DNA of 64,000 bases from an uncultured Agromyces sp. (GCA_913053875.1 CAJXGN010000001.1:1-64000), one strand, 5' to 3'; shown: positions 32,701-44,927, numbered from the stretch's first letter. The notes: generated from the letters alone by a model not told the origin. Program-made: numbers and translations.

Positions 32701-33402
32701 GTGGATACCGAGAACGGAACCGAACGCCGGGCGACGAGGCGTCGCAAGAGCCTCAGCGCGAAGCAGCTGCAGATCCTCGACGTGATCCAGCGGTCGGTGT
32801 CGACCCGCGGGTACCCGCCGAGCATGCGCGAGATCGGCGACGCCGTCGGGCTCTCCTCGCTCTCGAGCGTCGCCCACCAGCTCAGCCAGCTCGAACTGAG
32901 CGGCTACCTGCGCCGCGACCCGAACCGCCCGCGCGCGCTCGAGGTGCTCATCGAGACGCCGTCGCAGACCGAGTCTGCCGACGAGACCGGATCGGCCGGC
33001 GCCTCGGGCGCACCGGCTCCGGTCGGCGACGCGGCGATGGTGCCGCTCGTCGGGCGCATCGCCGCGGGCGTGCCGATCACCGCCGACCAGCAGATCGAGG
33101 AGGTGTTCCCGCTCCCCCGGCAGCTCGTGGGCAAGGGCGAGCTGTTCATCCTCAAGGTCGTCGGCGACTCCATGATCGACGCGGCCATCTGCGACGGCGA
33201 CTGGGTCGTCGTGCGTCGCCAGCAGGAGGCCGAGAACGGCGAGATCGTCGCCGCGATGCTCGACGGCGAGGCGACTGTGAAGGTCTTCCGCCAGCGCGAC
33301 GGCCACACCTGGCTGCTCCCTCGCAACAGCGCCTTCGAGCCCATCATCGGCGACTACGCCGAGGTGCTCGGCAAGGTCGTCGCGGTGCTCCGCACCGTCT
33401 GA
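32701..33402 (+). CDS. lexA: LexA repressor
   Basis: 233-residue SOS repressor and self-cleaving S24 peptidase. Winged-helix DNA-binding domain at about 16-83 ([17 protein letters not shown]); an acidic linker; cleavage site Ala122-Gly123 in RIAAGVPI; catalytic Ser157 (GDSMID) and Lys194 (ATVKVF). GTG at 32701 follows GGAGGGCGAGAGAC. Divergent from the LysM gene, with LexA-type sites between them. Converges on metE across the first pair of 76-bp repeats. Confidence 0.96.
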   Translation: MDTENGTERRATRRRKSLSAKQLQILDVIQRSVSTRGYPPSMREIGDAVGLSSLSSVAHQLSQLELSGYLRRDPNRPRALEVLIETPSQTESADETGSAGASGAPAPVGDAAMVPLVGRIAAGVPITADQQIEEVFPLPRQLVGKGELFILKVVGDSMIDAAICDGDWVVVRRQQEAENGEIVAAMLDGEATVKVFRQRDGHTWLLPRNSAFEPIIGDYAEVLGKVVAVLRTV

Positions 33403-33421
33403 GCTTCGCGCGCCGCTCGGC

Positions 33422-33497
33422 GTGCGAAGCGTAGGACCCGTTGCACGACACGCCGCAGCCTGAGGCGCCGACCGGGCGAATCTCCTACGTTCCGCAC
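33422..33497. repeat. 76-bp palindromic repeat, copy A1
   Basis: Begins GTGCGAAGCGTAGGA and ends TCCTACGTTCCGCAC, so the 15-base termini are inverted repeats with two differences. First of a pair; copy A2 starts 105 bp further on, and their first 35 bases differ at one position. Lies 19 bp after the lexA stop. Confidence 0.85.
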
Positions 33498-33526
33498 GCG
33501 GGGCCACGCCGGCCGAGCCGCGCGGC

Positions 33527-33602
33527 GTGCGAAGCGTAGGACCCGTTCCACGACACGCCGCCGGCCAGGCGCCCCGCCCCACGGATGTCCTATGGTTCGC
33601 AC
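33527..33602. repeat. 76-bp palindromic repeat, copy A2
   Basis: Same length and same orientation as A1, from which it is separated by 29 bp. Starts GTGCGAAGCGTAGGA; ends TCCTATGGTTCGCAC. The region between lexA and metE (33403-33704) holds only these copies and the metE terminator; no gene is visible. Confidence 0.85.
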
Positions 33603-33666
33603 GCGCGGCACGGCGGGGCAGGGCGGCGGATCCCGGGCCCACGCGAGCTAGGCGCAGGGCGGGCGA

Positions 33667-33703
33667 CGGATGCCCCGGGGCGGCGTGCGCCCCGAGGCAT
33701 CCG
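33667..33703 (-). terminator. metE terminator
   Basis: CGGATGCCCCGGGGCG and CGCCCCGAGGCATCCG form a 16-bp stem with one mismatch and a five-base loop, ending 2 bp from the metE stop. It could also serve lexA from the other side. The stem ends are the octamer that is over-used across the window. Confidence 0.75.
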
Positions 33704-33704
33704 C

Positions 33705-36041
33705 TCAGGCCTGCACCGCCGCGCGGGCGCGCACCTCACGGGTCGCGTCGATGATGTTGCGCAGCGACGCGACGGTCTCGTCGTAGCCGCGGGTCTTCAG
33801 GCCGCAGTCGGGGTTCACCCAGACCTGGCGGAGCGGCAGCGCACCGGCCGCGCGCTCGAGCAGCTGGGTGACCTCGGCGACGCTCGGCACGCGCGGCGAG
33901 TGGATGTCGTAGACGCCCGGGCCGACGCCGTGGTCGAAGCCGCTCGTGCGCAGGTCGTCGACGACCTCCATGCGGCTGCGCGCCGCCTCGATGCTCGTCA
34001 CGTCGGCATCGAGCGCGCGGATCGCGTCGATCACCACGCCGAACTCCGAGTAGCAGAGGTGGGTGTGCACCTGCGTGGCCGTCGCCGCGCCGCCGGTCGC
34101 GAGGCGGAACGCGCCCACCGACCAGTCGAGGTACGCGGGCTGGTCGGCGCGCTTCAGCGGCAGCAGCTCGCGCAGCGCGGGCTCGTCGACCTGGATGATG
34201 CGGATGCCCGCGGTCTCGAGGTCGGCGATCTCGTCGCGCAGGGCGAGCGCGACCTGGTTCGCGGTCTCGCCGAGCGGCTGGTCGTCGCGCACGAACGACC
34301 AGGCGAGGATCGTCACCGGGCCGGTCAGCATGCCCTTGACGGGCTTGTCCGACAGCGACTGCGCGTACTGCGACCAGGCGACCGTCATCGGCTCGGGGCG
34401 TGACACGTCGCCCCAGAGGATCGACGGGCGGGTGCAGCGGCTGCCGTACGACTGCACCCAGCCGTGCTCGGTGACCGCGAAGCCGTCGAGCAGCTCGGCG
34501 AAGTACTGCACCATGTCGTTGCGCTCGGGCTCGCCGTGCACGAGCACGTCGAGGCCGATCTCCTCCTGCAGGCGGATGACGCGCTCGATCTCGTCGCGCA
34601 TGAGCGACTCGTAGCCGGCGTCGTCGAGCTCGCCGCGTGCGTGGCGGGCCCGCGCTCGGCGGATGTCGCCGGTCTGCGGGAACGACCCGATCGTCGTCGT
34701 CGGCAGCACCGGGAGGTCGAGGGCCGCCTGCGCCGCGACGCGCTCGTCGTAGTCGGCACGGTCGGTCGCGCCGGCGTCGAGGCCCGCGAGGCGGTCGCGC
34801 ACCGCGCCGTCTCGCACGCCCGGCGCGCCGAGCCGGTCGGCGAGCGCGTCGGTCGCCGCTGCCAGCTCGTCGCCGACCGCGTCCGCTCCCCCGGCGAGCC
34901 CGCGCGCGAGCACGGCCACCTGGGCGACCTTCTGGTCGGCGAACGCGAGCCACGAGCGCAGGCGCGCGTCGAGCGACGCCTCCTCGTCGACGTCGTGCGG
35001 CACGTGCAGCAGCGAGGTCGACGTCGACACGGCGAGGTCGGCGCCGAGGCCGCGCACGCCCTCGGCCGCGGCCAGCGCGCCGGCGAGGTCGCCGCGCCAC
35101 ACGTTGTGGCCGTCGATGACCCCCGCGACGAGCGTCTTGCTCGCGAGGCCGCCGCGGGTCGCCTCGTCGAGGCCGACCGGTGCCGAGCCGCGCACGAGGT
35201 CGAGGCCGATCGCCTCGATCGGGCTCGCGGCGAGCACGGGCAGGGCGGCGTCGAGCGCGCCGTACGGCGCCGCGACGAAGATCGAGGGGCGGGCGGATGC
35301 CCCGCCGAGCACGTCGTACGCGCGAGCGAGCGCGGCACGGGCATCGGCCGGGTCGACGTCGATGCTCTCCGAGACGAGCGCCGGCTCGTCGAGCTGCACC
35401 CACTCGGCGCCCGCATCGGCCAGCCGTCCAAGGAGCTCGACGTACACCGGGAGCAGGTCGTCGAGGCGGTCGAGCGGCCGGAACGCGGCATCCGACCCGT
35501 CTGCCGCCTTGCTGAGCAGGAGCAGCGTCACGGGCCCGACCACGACCGGACGAGTGACGAGCCCCGCCGAGCGCGCCTCGGCGACCTCGCGCACGATGCG
35601 GTCGTCGGCGAGTCGGAAGGCGGTGCCGGCCGCGATCTCGGGCACGAGGTAGTGGTAGTTCGAGTCGAACCACTTGGTCATCTCGAGGGGTGCCCTCTCG
35701 CCCTCGCCGCGCGCGATGGTGAAGTACGCATCGAGCCCCACACGGCCCGAGTCGTCGACGAGGTCGGCGAACCGCTCGGGGATCGCGCCGACGGCGACCG
35801 CTGCGTCGAGCACCTGGTCGTAGTACGAGAACGACTCGGGGATCGACGAGTCGTCGGTGCCGAGGCCGAGCTCCTGCAGTCGCGCGCGGGTCGCGGCGCG
35901 CAGCCCGGCGGCCGTGCGCTCGAGTTCGGCCACGTCGATGCGGCCGGCCCAGAAGGACTCGACTGCGCGCTTGAGCTCGCGGCGGCGCCCGATGCGCGGG
36001 TAGCCGAGGATCGTGCCGGACGGGAACGTGTTGCTGGTCAT
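33705..36041 (-). CDS. metE: Cobalamin-independent methionine synthase
   Basis: 778 residues. Transfers the methyl group from 5-methyl-tetrahydropteroyltriglutamate to homocysteine. N-terminal duplicated barrel (about 1-380) and catalytic C-terminal barrel, in which the zinc ligands [10 protein letters not shown] (His, Cys), the Glu in [10 protein letters not shown] and Cys in [11 protein letters not shown] are present. The ATG overlaps the metF stop as ATGA, so the methyl donor and the methylation step are made together. Confidence 0.97.
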   Translation of the reverse strand: MTSNTFPSGTILGYPRIGRRRELKRAVESFWAGRIDVAELERTAAGLRAATRARLQELGLGTDDSSIPESFSYYDQVLDAAVAVGAIPERFADLVDDSGRVGLDAYFTIARGEGERAPLEMTKWFDSNYHYLVPEIAAGTAFRLADDRIVREVAEARSAGLVTRPVVVGPVTLLLLSKAADGSDAAFRPLDRLDDLLPVYVELLGRLADAGAEWVQLDEPALVSESIDVDPADARAALARAYDVLGGASARPSIFVAAPYGALDAALPVLAASPIEAIGLDLVRGSAPVGLDEATRGGLASKTLVAGVIDGHNVWRGDLAGALAAAEGVRGLGADLAVSTSTSLLHVPHDVDEEASLDARLRSWLAFADQKVAQVAVLARGLAGGADAVGDELAAATDALADRLGAPGVRDGAVRDRLAGLDAGATDRADYDERVAAQAALDLPVLPTTTIGSFPQTGDIRRARARHARGELDDAGYESLMRDEIERVIRLQEEIGLDVLVHGEPERNDMVQYFAELLDGFAVTEHGWVQSYGSRCTRPSILWGDVSRPEPMTVAWSQYAQSLSDKPVKGMLTGPVTILAWSFVRDDQPLGETANQVALALRDEIADLETAGIRIIQVDEPALRELLPLKRADQPAYLDWSVGAFRLATGGAATATQVHTHLCYSEFGVVIDAIRALDADVTSIEAARSRMEVVDDLRTSGFDHGVGPGVYDIHSPRVPSVAEVTQLLERAAGALPLRQVWVNPDCGLKTRGYDETVASLRNIIDATREVRARAAVQA

Positions 36042-37030
36042 GCGTGCTCCGTGAGTGACGTGGGCCGGGCGGCCCGGGGCGGGTACAGGTCGAGCTCGGC
36101 GAGCACGCCGAGCACGGCCTCGTGGCGGTTGAAGGTATACAGGTGGAGGCCGGGGGCGCCGCCGTCGAGCACAGCGCGCGCGAGGTCGGTCGCGAAGCGC
36201 ATGCCGATCTCGCGTTGTGCGGCCTCGTCGGGCTCGATCTCGAGCGCGATCGCGAGGTCGTCGGGCGCGGGCACGCCGGTCAGCTCGGTGAGCCGCGCGA
36301 GTCGCTTCGGGGAGACCACGGGCATGATGCCGGGCAGGATGGGGATGGTCACACCGCCCTCGCGGGCGAGCTCGACGAAGCGGAGGTAGTCGTCGGCGTG
36401 CCAGAACAGCTGGGTGATCGCGAGGTTGGCACCCGCGACCTCCTTGGCGAGCAGGGCGTCGACATCCTGCCGGCGATTGGCCGAGCGCGGATGCCCCGTG
36501 GGGAACGTCGCTACCGCCACGCGCTCGGGCCGCGGGCGGTCCTCGATGCGCCGCGCCTTGGGCGCCCCGGGTACGCCGAGCTGCGCGAACGGCTCGCGCT
36601 CCTGCTGCACCCGGTGGATGAGCTGCACGAGTTCCGCCGACGATCCGAGGTCGCCGAGGCCGTCGCCGTCGGAGTCCTTCGGCGGGTCGCCGCGCAGGGC
36701 GAGGAAGCTCGTGATGCCCGCGTCGAGGAACTCGCGCACGAGGTGGTTCGCCTCCTCGTGCGACGAACCGACGCAGGTGAGGTGCGCCATCGGCTCGACC
36801 GTGGTCTGGTCGAGGATGTACCGCAGCACCGTGAGCGACCGGTCGTGCGTCGATCCGCCCGCGCCGAACGTCACCGAGATGAACGCGGGGGCGGCCTCGG
36901 CGAGCTTGTCGATCGTGCGGCCGAGGGCGATGGCCGCGGCATCCGACCGGGGCGGGAACAGCTCGAACGACACGGGCACCCGGCGCACGGCGAGGTCGTC
37001 GTGCGCTCGGGTTCGGCCGGTCTCGGACAT
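36038..37030 (-). CDS. metF: 5,10-methylenetetrahydrofolate reductase
   Basis: 330-residue FAD-dependent TIM-barrel enzyme that makes 5-methyl-THF for MetE. Catalytic Glu in [14 protein letters not shown]/folate contacts in [12 protein letters not shown] and [10 protein letters not shown], and [13 protein letters not shown] are recognisable. Residues ~130-190 include an insert ([13 protein letters not shown] and [12 protein letters not shown]) longer than in E. coli MetF. ATG at 37030. Its promoter lies about 135 bp upstream. Confidence 0.95.
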   Translation of the reverse strand: MSETGRTRAHDDLAVRRVPVSFELFPPRSDAAAIALGRTIDKLAEAAPAFISVTFGAGGSTHDRSLTVLRYILDQTTVEPMAHLTCVGSSHEEANHLVREFLDAGITSFLALRGDPPKDSDGDGLGDLGSSAELVQLIHRVQQEREPFAQLGVPGAPKARRIEDRPRPERVAVATFPTGHPRSANRRQDVDALLAKEVAGANLAITQLFWHADDYLRFVELAREGGVTIPILPGIMPVVSPKRLARLTELTGVPAPDDLAIALEIEPDEAAQREIGMRFATDLARAVLDGGAPGLHLYTFNRHEAVLGVLAELDLYPPRAARPTSLTEHA

Positions 37031-37150
37031 CGGGTCCCCATCGTCTCGGGGCGACGGGCGCACGGCAGGCCGCGGACCCGACGCGTGGTCGGTGTCGCGG
37101 GCGGGTGCCGGGCTCGGCGGTCGCTCCACGCGGCGGGCTCGGCCCGTCGC

Positions 37151-37160
37151 AACGATCGTT
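37151..37160. promoter_or_regulatory. Palindrome at the metF transcription start
   Basis: AACGATCGTT, a perfect 10-base palindrome located 5-14 bases after the metF -10 box, where a repressor would be expected to bind. No regulator is assigned. Confidence 0.3.
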
Positions 37161-37164
37161 CACG

Positions 37165-37193
37165 ACGATACGCCGATGGCTCGGCGCCGTCAG
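37165..37193 (-). promoter_or_regulatory. metF-metE promoter
   Basis: CTGACG (37188-37193), 17-base spacer, TATCGT (37165-37170) on the minus strand. Predicted leader about 128 bases. I looked for SAM or cobalamin riboswitch motifs in this leader and saw none. Confidence 0.5.
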
Positions 37194-37263
37194 CCCCGTG
37201 ACCGAATGTGACGTGCGAGGGTCCGGGGCGAGACGCGGGCCGCAGGCGGGGCGCGCTCCGGGG

Positions 37264-38814
37264 CTAGTCGGCGACGGATGCCGCGGGGCGCACCGAGAAC
37301 TCGGCGAGCTGCGCCGCGAGCTCGGGGTTCGCGAGCGCGCGCACGTGCGTGCCCTCGTCGCCGTAGTCGACCTCGAGCACGCGGCCGGCCTCGTGCAGCG
37401 TCGAGACGATGTCGCCGCGGTCGTACGGCACGAGCAGGTCGACCTCGACCGAGGGGTCGGGGATGCGCGCGGCGATGACCTCGAGCAGCTCGGGGATGCC
37501 CGCGCCCGTGCGCGCCGAGGCGAAGACCGCGTCGGGCTCGAGGCCGCGGAGCACGAGGCGCTCCTCGTCGTCGATGAGGTCGGACTTGTTGAAGACGACG
37601 ATCTCGGGGATGTCTCGTGCGCCGAGCTCGCCGATGACATCGCGCACCGTGGCGAGCTGGCTCGCCGGGTCGGGGTGCGACGCGTCGACGACGTGCACGA
37701 TCAGGTCGGAGTCGCCGACCTCCTCGAGCGTCGAGCGGAACGCCTCGACCAACTGGTGCGGGAGGTTCCGCACGAACCCGACGGTGTCGGCTATCGTGTA
37801 CAGGCGGCCGTCGGGGGTCTGGTTGCGGCGCACGGTCGCGTCGAGGGTCGCGAACAGCGCGTTCTCGACGAGCACGCCCGCGCCCGTGATGCGGTTGACG
37901 AGGCTCGACTTGCCGGCGTTGGTGTACCCGGCGATCGCGACCGACGGCACCGCGTTGCGGCGGCGGTTCGCGCGCTTGGCCTCGCGGGCCGGCTTCATCG
38001 CCGCGATCTGCTTGCGCAGGCGCGACATGCGGGTGTGGATGCGACGACGGTCGAGCTCGATCTTCGTCTCACCCGGTCCGCGGGAGCCCATGCCGGCGCC
38101 CGCGCCGCCCACCTGGCCACCGGCCTGGCGCGACATCGACTCACCCCAGCCGCGCAGGCGCGGGAGCAGGTACTCGAGCTGCGCGAGCTCGACCTGCGCC
38201 TTGCCCTCGCGGCTCTTGGCGTGCTGGCTGAAGATGTCGAGGATCACGGCGGTGCGGTCGATGACCTTGACCTTCACCACGTCCTCCAGCGCACGACGCT
38301 GGCTCGGTGCGAGCTCGGTGTCGGCGATGACGGTGTCGGCGCCGAGGGACTGCACGATCATCCGCAGCTCCTCGGCCTTGCCGCGACCGAGGTAGGTGGA
38401 GGGGTCGGGGTGCGGACGGCGCTGGAGCAGGCCGTCGAGCACGCGCGCTCCGGCGGTCTCGGCGAGTGCGGAGAGCTCGCGCAGCGAGTTCTCCGCGTCG
38501 CGCAGCCCGCCCTGCGGGTGCACGCCGATGAGCACCACGTTCTCGAGGCGCAGCTGCCGGTACTCGACCTCGGTGACGTCCTCGAGCTCGGTCGAGAGGC
38601 CCACCACGCGGCGGAGCGCAGCGCGGTCCTCACGGTCGAACTGATCGCCGTCGTACGCGTCGCCGCCCGGGGCATCCGTCGCCGTCTCATGCGCCTGGAG
38701 CGCCCCGGCGCGACCGTCGAACAGGCTGAATCCGCGCGCGTGCGAATCGCCGTGGGCGAGCACCCGCTCCACGGCGTCGTCGTCGGCGGTCAGCCGTTCC
38801 TCGGTACGATCCAT
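37264..38814 (-). CDS. hflX: GTPase HflX
   Basis: 516-residue ribosome-associated GTPase that splits stalled or hibernating ribosomes. N-terminal HflX domain (LIGVHPQGG to [11 protein letters not shown]), coiled linker ([17 protein letters not shown]) and G domain with G1 [11 protein letters not shown]3 [10 protein letters not shown] and G4 NKSD. The first ~70 residues are a variable extension. ATG at 38814 has TAGGGT (38822-38827) seven bases upstream. It shares a 41-bp divergent promoter region with the methyltransferase gene. Confidence 0.95.
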   Translation of the reverse strand: MDRTEERLTADDDAVERVLAHGDSHARGFSLFDGRAGALQAHETATDAPGGDAYDGDQFDREDRAALRRVVGLSTELEDVTEVEYRQLRLENVVLIGVHPQGGLRDAENSLRELSALAETAGARVLDGLLQRRPHPDPSTYLGRGKAEELRMIVQSLGADTVIADTELAPSQRRALEDVVKVKVIDRTAVILDIFSQHAKSREGKAQVELAQLEYLLPRLRGWGESMSRQAGGQVGGAGAGMGSRGPGETKIELDRRRIHTRMSRLRKQIAAMKPAREAKRANRRRNAVPSVAIAGYTNAGKSSLVNRITGAGVLVENALFATLDATVRRNQTPDGRLYTIADTVGFVRNLPHQLVEAFRSTLEEVGDSDLIVHVVDASHPDPASQLATVRDVIGELGARDIPEIVVFNKSDLIDDEERLVLRGLEPDAVFASARTGAGIPELLEVIAARIPDPSVEVDLLVPYDRGDIVSTLHEAGRVLEVDYGDEGTHVRALANPELAAQLAEFSVRPAASVAD

Positions 38815-38855
38815 CCCGTTAACCCTAGTTCCTCGCTCTGCGCTACGTTCCCTCT

Positions 38856-39467
38856 ATGGCGTCGGACCACTACTTCTCGTCGCAGCCCGCCAGCTCCGGC
38901 GCCCTCCGGCCCCTCCAGGTGCGACTCGCCGGTCGCGAGGTGACGCTGACCACCGCATCCGGCATCTTCAGCCCCGACCGCATCGACCAGGGCACCCAGG
39001 TGCTCCTGGCCAACGCGCCCGAGCCGCCGCCCGGCGGGGCGCTGCTCGACATCGGCTGCGGCTGGGGGCCGATCGCGCTGACGCTCGGCCTCGAGTCGCC
39101 CCACGCCGACGTCTGGGCGGTCGACGTGAACGAGCGGGCCCTCGACCTCGTGCGCCGCAACGCCGCTGCACTCGGCCTTCGTCACGTCAACGCCGCGCTG
39201 CCCGAGGATGTTCCCGATGACCTCGAGTTCCGCAGCATCTGGTCGAACCCGCCGATCCGCATCGGCAAGCAGGAGCTGCACGCGTTGCTGCTGCGCTGGC
39301 TGCCGCGTCTCGAGCCCGGCGGCGACGCGTGGCTCGTCGTGCAGCGCAACCTCGGCTCGGACTCGCTGCAGCGGTGGCTGCAGGGGGAACTGCCCGACGA
39401 CTTCGACGTGACGCGCGAGGCGATCAGCAAGGGGTTCCGGGTGCTGCGGGTGCGTCGGGCCGGCTGA
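38856..39467 (+). CDS. RsmC-like class I SAM-dependent methyltransferase
   Basis: 203 residues. The SAM-binding motif LLDIGCGWGPIAL and acidic VWAVDVNERAL are clear. WSNPPIRIGK is an NPPY-type catalytic motif of guanine/adenine N-methyltransferases, with Ile in place of the usual Tyr. Similar to the C-terminal half of RsmC, which methylates 16S rRNA; the true RNA target is unknown. TACGTT at 38844-38849 is six bases before the ATG, so the mRNA is probably leaderless. Confidence 0.85.
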   Translation: MASDHYFSSQPASSGALRPLQVRLAGREVTLTTASGIFSPDRIDQGTQVLLANAPEPPPGGALLDIGCGWGPIALTLGLESPHADVWAVDVNERALDLVRRNAAALGLRHVNAALPEDVPDDLEFRSIWSNPPIRIGKQELHALLLRWLPRLEPGGDAWLVVQRNLGSDSLQRWLQGELPDDFDVTREAISKGFRVLRVRRAG

Positions 39468-39481
39468 GCCGGGCGCCGCGG

Positions 39482-40363
39482 CTACTCGACCGGTACGACG
39501 CCCTCGAAGACCAGCTCTGCAGGGCCCGCGAGGGCCACGTGCTCGCCGTCCTCGGCGGGGAACATGCGCACGCCGAGGATGCCGCCGGGCACCTGCACGC
39601 GCCACTCGTTCGGTGCGCCCTCGCCCGCCCAGTGGCGCACCGCGAGGGCGGCCGCGACGGCGCCGGTGCCGCACGAGAGCGTCTCTCCCGACCCGCGCTC
39701 GTGCACGCGCATGCGGATGCGTCCGACGCCGTCGACCACGAGCGGCTCGCCCGGCACCACGAATTCGACGTTCGCGCCGGCTTCGGGCGCGGGCTCCAGC
39801 ACCGGCACGAACGACAGGTCGATCGACTCGAGCTCGTCGTCGTCGGCGACCGCGACGACCACGTGCGGGTTGCCCACGTCGACGCCGAGACCCGGGCGCG
39901 CGACCGGCAGCTCCTTGGCGCGCACGAGCGGCTCGCCGCCCTCGAGGCGCCAGCGGCCGAGGTCGGCCTGGAAGCCGGTGGCGCTCGCCATCACGTCGTG
40001 CACGCCCGTGCGCGTGCCGATCGGCAGCGTGCTGCCGGGCTCGAGCGTGGCGAGGCCCTGCGCGAGCAGGTACCGGGTGAAGACGCGGATGCCGTTGCCG
40101 CACATCTCGGCGATCGAGCCGTCGGCGTTGCGGTAGTCCATGAACCACTCGGCCGCGGGCTCCTCCGCGAGCGCGGCCGCGCCCTCCTCGATCGCGCGCG
40201 AGCGCACGGCGCGGATGACGCCGTCGCCGCCCACGCCGAACCGGCGATCGCAGATCGCGCGCACGCGCTCGGGCGTGAGGTCGAGCTCGCCCTCGGGGTC
40301 GGCGACGAGCACGAAGTCGTTGCCCGTGCCCTGGCCCTTGGTGAACGGCAGATCGAACGGCAT
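39482..40363 (-). CDS. dapF: Diaminopimelate epimerase
   Basis: 293 residues. Interconverts LL- and meso-diaminopimelate for lysine and cell-wall synthesis. The two active-site cysteines are in [11 protein letters not shown] and [11 protein letters not shown]; the start [11 protein letters not shown] is conserved. It follows miaA by 5 bp. TAGACT at 40371-40376 lies seven bases upstream, but its TAG is also the miaA stop codon, so the promoter reading is less certain here. Confidence 0.96.
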   Translation of the reverse strand: MPFDLPFTKGQGTGNDFVLVADPEGELDLTPERVRAICDRRFGVGGDGVIRAVRSRAIEEGAAALAEEPAAEWFMDYRNADGSIAEMCGNGIRVFTRYLLAQGLATLEPGSTLPIGTRTGVHDVMASATGFQADLGRWRLEGGEPLVRAKELPVARPGLGVDVGNPHVVVAVADDDELESIDLSFVPVLEPAPEAGANVEFVVPGEPLVVDGVGRIRMRVHERGSGETLSCGTGAVAAALAVRHWAGEGAPNEWRVQVPGGILGVRMFPAEDGEHVALAGPAELVFEGVVPVE

Positions 40364-40368
40364 GCCGA

Positions 40369-41289
40369 TCAGTCTAGGGTCGCGAGGCGGTGCACCTGCT
40401 CGGCCCGGGCATCGGCGTCGGTCGCCTCGACGACGACCGCGTCACGGTACCGCTTGAACCAGCCGACCTGGCGGCGGGCGTAGCGCCGGGTGAGCGCCTG
40501 TGTCTCGGCGATGGCGTCCTCCCGAGGCATCCGCTCGTGCACCTCGGCGATCGCCTGGGCGTACCCGATCGCGCGACTCGCGGTCACCCCGCGCTCGATG
40601 CCCCGCGGGATGAGCCCGCGCACCTCGTCGACGATCCCGGAGCGCCACATGCGCTCGACGCGTGCGTCGAGCCGGGGCACGAGCTCGTCGCGGTCGACGT
40701 GCAGGCGCACGGTCTCGTGTCGCGTCCACGGCACGGGCTCGTCGGGCAGCCGGGCGGCCGCGGGCTCGCCGGTCACCTCGATCACCTCGAGCGCGCGCAC
40801 GATGCGGCGCGCGTTGTGCGGGCCCACCGCCTCGGCCGTGGGCGCGTCGAGCTCCCGCAGGCGGCGGTGCAGGGCGCCGCGGCCGTCGCGTTCGAGTTCG
40901 GCCTCGAGCCGTGCGCGCACCTCGGCGTCGGTGCCGGGAAACTCGAACTCGTAGAGCACGGCGGAGACGTAGAGCCCCGACCCTCCCACGAGCAGCGGCA
41001 CGGCCCCGCGCTCGCGGATCGCGGTGATCGCGGCGCGCGCCTCGTGCTGGTAGGCGGCGACGGATGCCTCGTCGGTGACGTCGAGCACGTCGAGCAGGTG
41101 GTGCGGCACGCCGCGGCGCTCGTCGGGCGCGAGCTTCGCGGTGCCGATGTCCATGCCCCGGTAGAGCTGCATGGCGTCGGCGTTGACGACCTCGGCGGTG
41201 CCGCCGCGCGCGGCGATCGCGTCTGCGACGTCGAGCGCGAACTCGCTCTTGCCGGTGCCGGTCGCGCCGACGACCGCGATGAGCGTCAC
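40369..41289 (-). CDS. miaA: tRNA dimethylallyltransferase
   Basis: 306 residues. Adds the isopentenyl group to A37 of tRNAs reading UNN codons. P-loop GATGTGKSE, the Asp of [17 protein letters not shown] and [11 protein letters not shown] are diagnostic. GTG at 41289 overlaps the miaB stop as GTGA. MiaB then thiolates the same base, so the two sequential modification enzymes are coupled. Confidence 0.96.
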   Translation of the reverse strand: MTLIAVVGATGTGKSEFALDVADAIAARGGTAEVVNADAMQLYRGMDIGTAKLAPDERRGVPHHLLDVLDVTDEASVAAYQHEARAAITAIRERGAVPLLVGGSGLYVSAVLYEFEFPGTDAEVRARLEAELERDGRGALHRRLRELDAPTAEAVGPHNARRIVRALEVIEVTGEPAAARLPDEPVPWTRHETVRLHVDRDELVPRLDARVERMWRSGIVDEVRGLIPRGIERGVTASRAIGYAQAIAEVHERMPREDAIAETQALTRRYARRQVGWFKRYRDAVVVEATDADARAEQVHRLATLD

Positions 41290-42845
41290 GTCGTGCGGGT
41301 CTCGTCCACCACGCGCACGGTCGGCAGGCCGAGCGAGACCGCTCCGCCGGTAGCCGCGCCAGGGGCGGCCGGAACCCCGCAGCTCTCGGCCTGGGCGCGG
41401 TCCCACGCGTCGCCGGCGCGCGTGCGACGGATGCGCAGCGGCGCACCGTCGGGCGAGTCGGCGATGAGGTGGAACGGCGCGGCGTGGGTGACCGTCACCG
41501 TGACGACGTCGCCGGGGCGCGGGAGGTCGGAGCCTGTCGGCACCTCGAAGTGCACGAGTCGGCTGTCTTCGGCGCGACCCGACATGCGGTGGGTCTCGGC
41601 GTCCTTCTTGCCCTCGCCGGTGGCGACGAGCAGCTCGACCTGGCGGCCCACGACCGCCTGGTTCTCCTCGAGGCTGATGCGCTCCTGCAGGGCGATGAGA
41701 CGGTCGTAGCGGTCCTGCACGACCTCCTTCGGCACCTGGTCGTCCATGGTCGCCGCCGGCGTGCCGGGGCGGATCGAGTACTGGAACGTGAACGCCGACG
41801 CGAACCGCGCCGCCTCGACCACGCGCAGGGTCTCCTGGAAGTCCTCCTCGGTCTCGCCGGGGAAGCCGACGATGATGTCGGTGCTGATCGCCGCGTGCGG
41901 GATGCGCTCGCGGACGCGATCGAGGATGCCGAGGAACCGCTCGCTGCGGTACGACCGCCGCATGGCCTTGAGGATGCGGTCGGAGCCCGACTGCAGCGGC
42001 ATGTGCAGCTGCGGCATGACGTTCGGCGTCTCCGCCATGGCGTCGATGACGTCGTCGGTGAACGCGGCCGGGTGGGGGCTCGTGAAGCGGATGCGCTCCA
42101 GGCCGTCGATGCGCCCGGCGGCGCGCAGCAGCTTGCCGAACGCCTGCCGGTCGCCGAACTCGACGCCGTAGGAGTTCACGTTCTGGCCGAGCAGCGTGAC
42201 CTCGATCGCGCCGTCGTCGACGAGCGCCTGCACCTCGGCGAGGATGTCGCCGGGCCGGCGATCCTTCTCCTTGCCGCGCAGCGAGGGCACGATGCAGAAG
42301 GTGCAGGTGTTGTTGCAGCCGACCGAGATCGAGACCCAGCCGCTGTAGCTCGAGTCGCGCTTCGTCGGCAGCGTCGACGGGAACGTCTCGAGGGCGTCGA
42401 GGATCTCGAGCTGCGCCTCGTCGTTGTGCCGAGCACGTTCGAGCAGGCGCGGCAGCGCGCCCATGTTGTGGGTGCCGAAGACCACGTCGACCCACGGCGC
42501 CTTCTCGAGGATGGTGCTGGTGTCCTTCTGGGCGAGGCAGCCGCCGACGGCGATCTGCATGCCCTCGTGGCGGCGCTTGACGCCGGCGAGGTGGCCGAGA
42601 TTGCCGTAGAGCTTGTTGTCGGCGTTCTCACGCACCGCGCACGTGTTGATGACGACGACGTCGGGCTCGACGCCGTCGGCGGGCACGTAGCCTGCGGCCT
42701 CGAGCGAGCCGCTCAGGCGCTCGGAGTCGTGCACGTTCATCTGGCAGCCGAACGTGCGCACCTCGTACGTGCGCGCGCGGCCGGCGTCGTCGACTGCGGC
42801 GCTCGACCCCTCGATGATCGTCGGCGTCTCGGTGATGCTGCTCAT
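41286..42845 (-). CDS. miaB: tRNA-2-methylthio-N6-dimethylallyladenosine synthase
   Basis: 519-residue radical-SAM methylthiotransferase. N-terminal UPF0004 domain with three cluster cysteines (FGCQMN, NTCAVRE, GGCLAQ), radical-SAM motif [12 protein letters not shown], and a TRAM domain near residues 380-450. The last ~50 residues are an Ala/Pro-rich extension. ATG at 42845; a GTG nine bases further up is the alternative. TAGACT lies at 42856-42861. Confidence 0.96.
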   Translation of the reverse strand: MSSITETPTIIEGSSAAVDDAGRARTYEVRTFGCQMNVHDSERLSGSLEAAGYVPADGVEPDVVVINTCAVRENADNKLYGNLGHLAGVKRRHEGMQIAVGGCLAQKDTSTILEKAPWVDVVFGTHNMGALPRLLERARHNDEAQLEILDALETFPSTLPTKRDSSYSGWVSISVGCNNTCTFCIVPSLRGKEKDRRPGDILAEVQALVDDGAIEVTLLGQNVNSYGVEFGDRQAFGKLLRAAGRIDGLERIRFTSPHPAAFTDDVIDAMAETPNVMPQLHMPLQSGSDRILKAMRRSYRSERFLGILDRVRERIPHAAISTDIIVGFPGETEEDFQETLRVVEAARFASAFTFQYSIRPGTPAATMDDQVPKEVVQDRYDRLIALQERISLEENQAVVGRQVELLVATGEGKKDAETHRMSGRAEDSRLVHFEVPTGSDLPRPGDVVTVTVTHAAPFHLIADSPDGAPLRIRRTRAGDAWDRAQAESCGVPAAPGAATGGAVSLGLPTVRVVDETRTT

Positions 42846-42905
42846 GATGCGCACCAGTCTACGATTCGCATCCGGGATGCGAGCGCCGGGCCGGCAGGTG
42901 CCGAG

Positions 42906-43645
42906 TCAGGCGGGCGCACCGTCGAGGGCGGCGTTCACGGCCTCGCGGACCACGTCGCCCGAGTAGCCGCGGCGCTGCAGGTAGCCGGAGAGCCGGCGCA
43001 CGGCGGCCGCGCGGTCGAGCGACCCCATGCGGCGCACGCGGTCGGCCGCGAGTTCGACGGCGCGAGCCCGTTCGTCGTCGCCGTCGAGCGCGTCGACCGT
43101 CTCGCGGGCGAGCGCGGAGTCGATGCCGCGGCGCTGGAGCTCGGCGAGCACCGCCCCGGTGCCGTAGCCCTTGCGCTCGACGAGCGAGGCCGCGAGCTGG
43201 TCGGCGAACGACCGGTCGTCGAGGTAGCCGAGACGCTCGTAGCGGTCGATCCAGCCGTCGACCTGCTCGGCGGCGACATCCTGTTCGCGGAGCAGTCGGC
43301 GGACCTCCGACACGCTGAGCGACGACCGCCGCAGCCGTGCGAGCACCACGCGGTCGACGCGGTCCTCGTCCACGGCGGGTTCCTCTGCCAGCCGAGCCTC
43401 CACACGCTCGCAGTCCGACGGCTCCGAACCCGGCACCACGCCCCACAGCTCCGGCCGCGAACGAGTGGCCGGCTGCTTCCGCATCGGCTCCGCCCGCGAC
43501 GGCTCGTCTGCGGGCGACGGCTCGTCTGCGGGCGCAGGCTCGCCGGCGGGCGCAACCTCGTCGCCGGGCCGCACCCACGGAAGGTAGGCGACCGGGGCGA
43601 TCGCGTCGTCGTCGCGATCGCCCCGGTCGGTGCCCGTGGAACGGG

Positions 43646-43649
<4 letters not shown>
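42906..43649 (-). CDS. recX: Regulatory protein RecX
   Basis: 247 residues. The C-terminal ~150 residues form the three-helix-repeat RecX domain ([13 protein letters not shown] [33 protein letters not shown]), which binds and restrains RecA filaments. The N-terminal ~95 residues are a disordered acidic/Pro extension with an 18-bp tandem repeat. The ATG overlaps the recA stop as ATGA. Confidence 0.92.
43496..43549 (-). repeat. 18-bp tandem repeat in recX (three units)
   Basis: Two identical units GCGACGGCTCGTCTGCGG and a third diverged unit, encoding a repeated Pro-Ala-Asp-Glu-Pro-Ser type hexapeptide in the RecX N-terminal extension. In-frame, so copy-number change would alter length without frameshift. 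Confidence 0.85.
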
Positions 43650-44719
<1,070 letters not shown>

Positions 44720-44927
44720 GTGCTGTCTCCTTCGTCTCGGTGCTGCTGCCTGTAGGCTGTCGCTCCGCGCCCGGGCCGTGACCCGGGACACCTCGTCGAC
44801 AAGGCGGTGCGGTGTGATCCGACGCCGTTCACGCTACGCACCACCCCCGACATCGGTCGGTTGCAGCGCCGTGGAGTTCCCGACGTGCGGGGCTCACCCG
44901 CCTGTTGAGGAGACTACGCCCGGAATC

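Noticed and set aside
33422..33602. The evenly spaced repeats could be a CRISPR array
   Set aside because: Units are 76 bp, palindromic over their length and only two per site, with no cas genes; spacing and size do not fit CRISPR.
33354..33611. Small open frame running through the 76-bp repeats on the minus strand
   Set aside because: It only reads the repeat units and spacer; there is no ribosome site, and the same peptide pattern reappears in the other repeat locus for that reason.
37031..37158. SAM or cobalamin riboswitch in the metF-metE leader
   Set aside because: None of the conserved core sequences is visible; structure prediction would be needed to exclude a divergent one.
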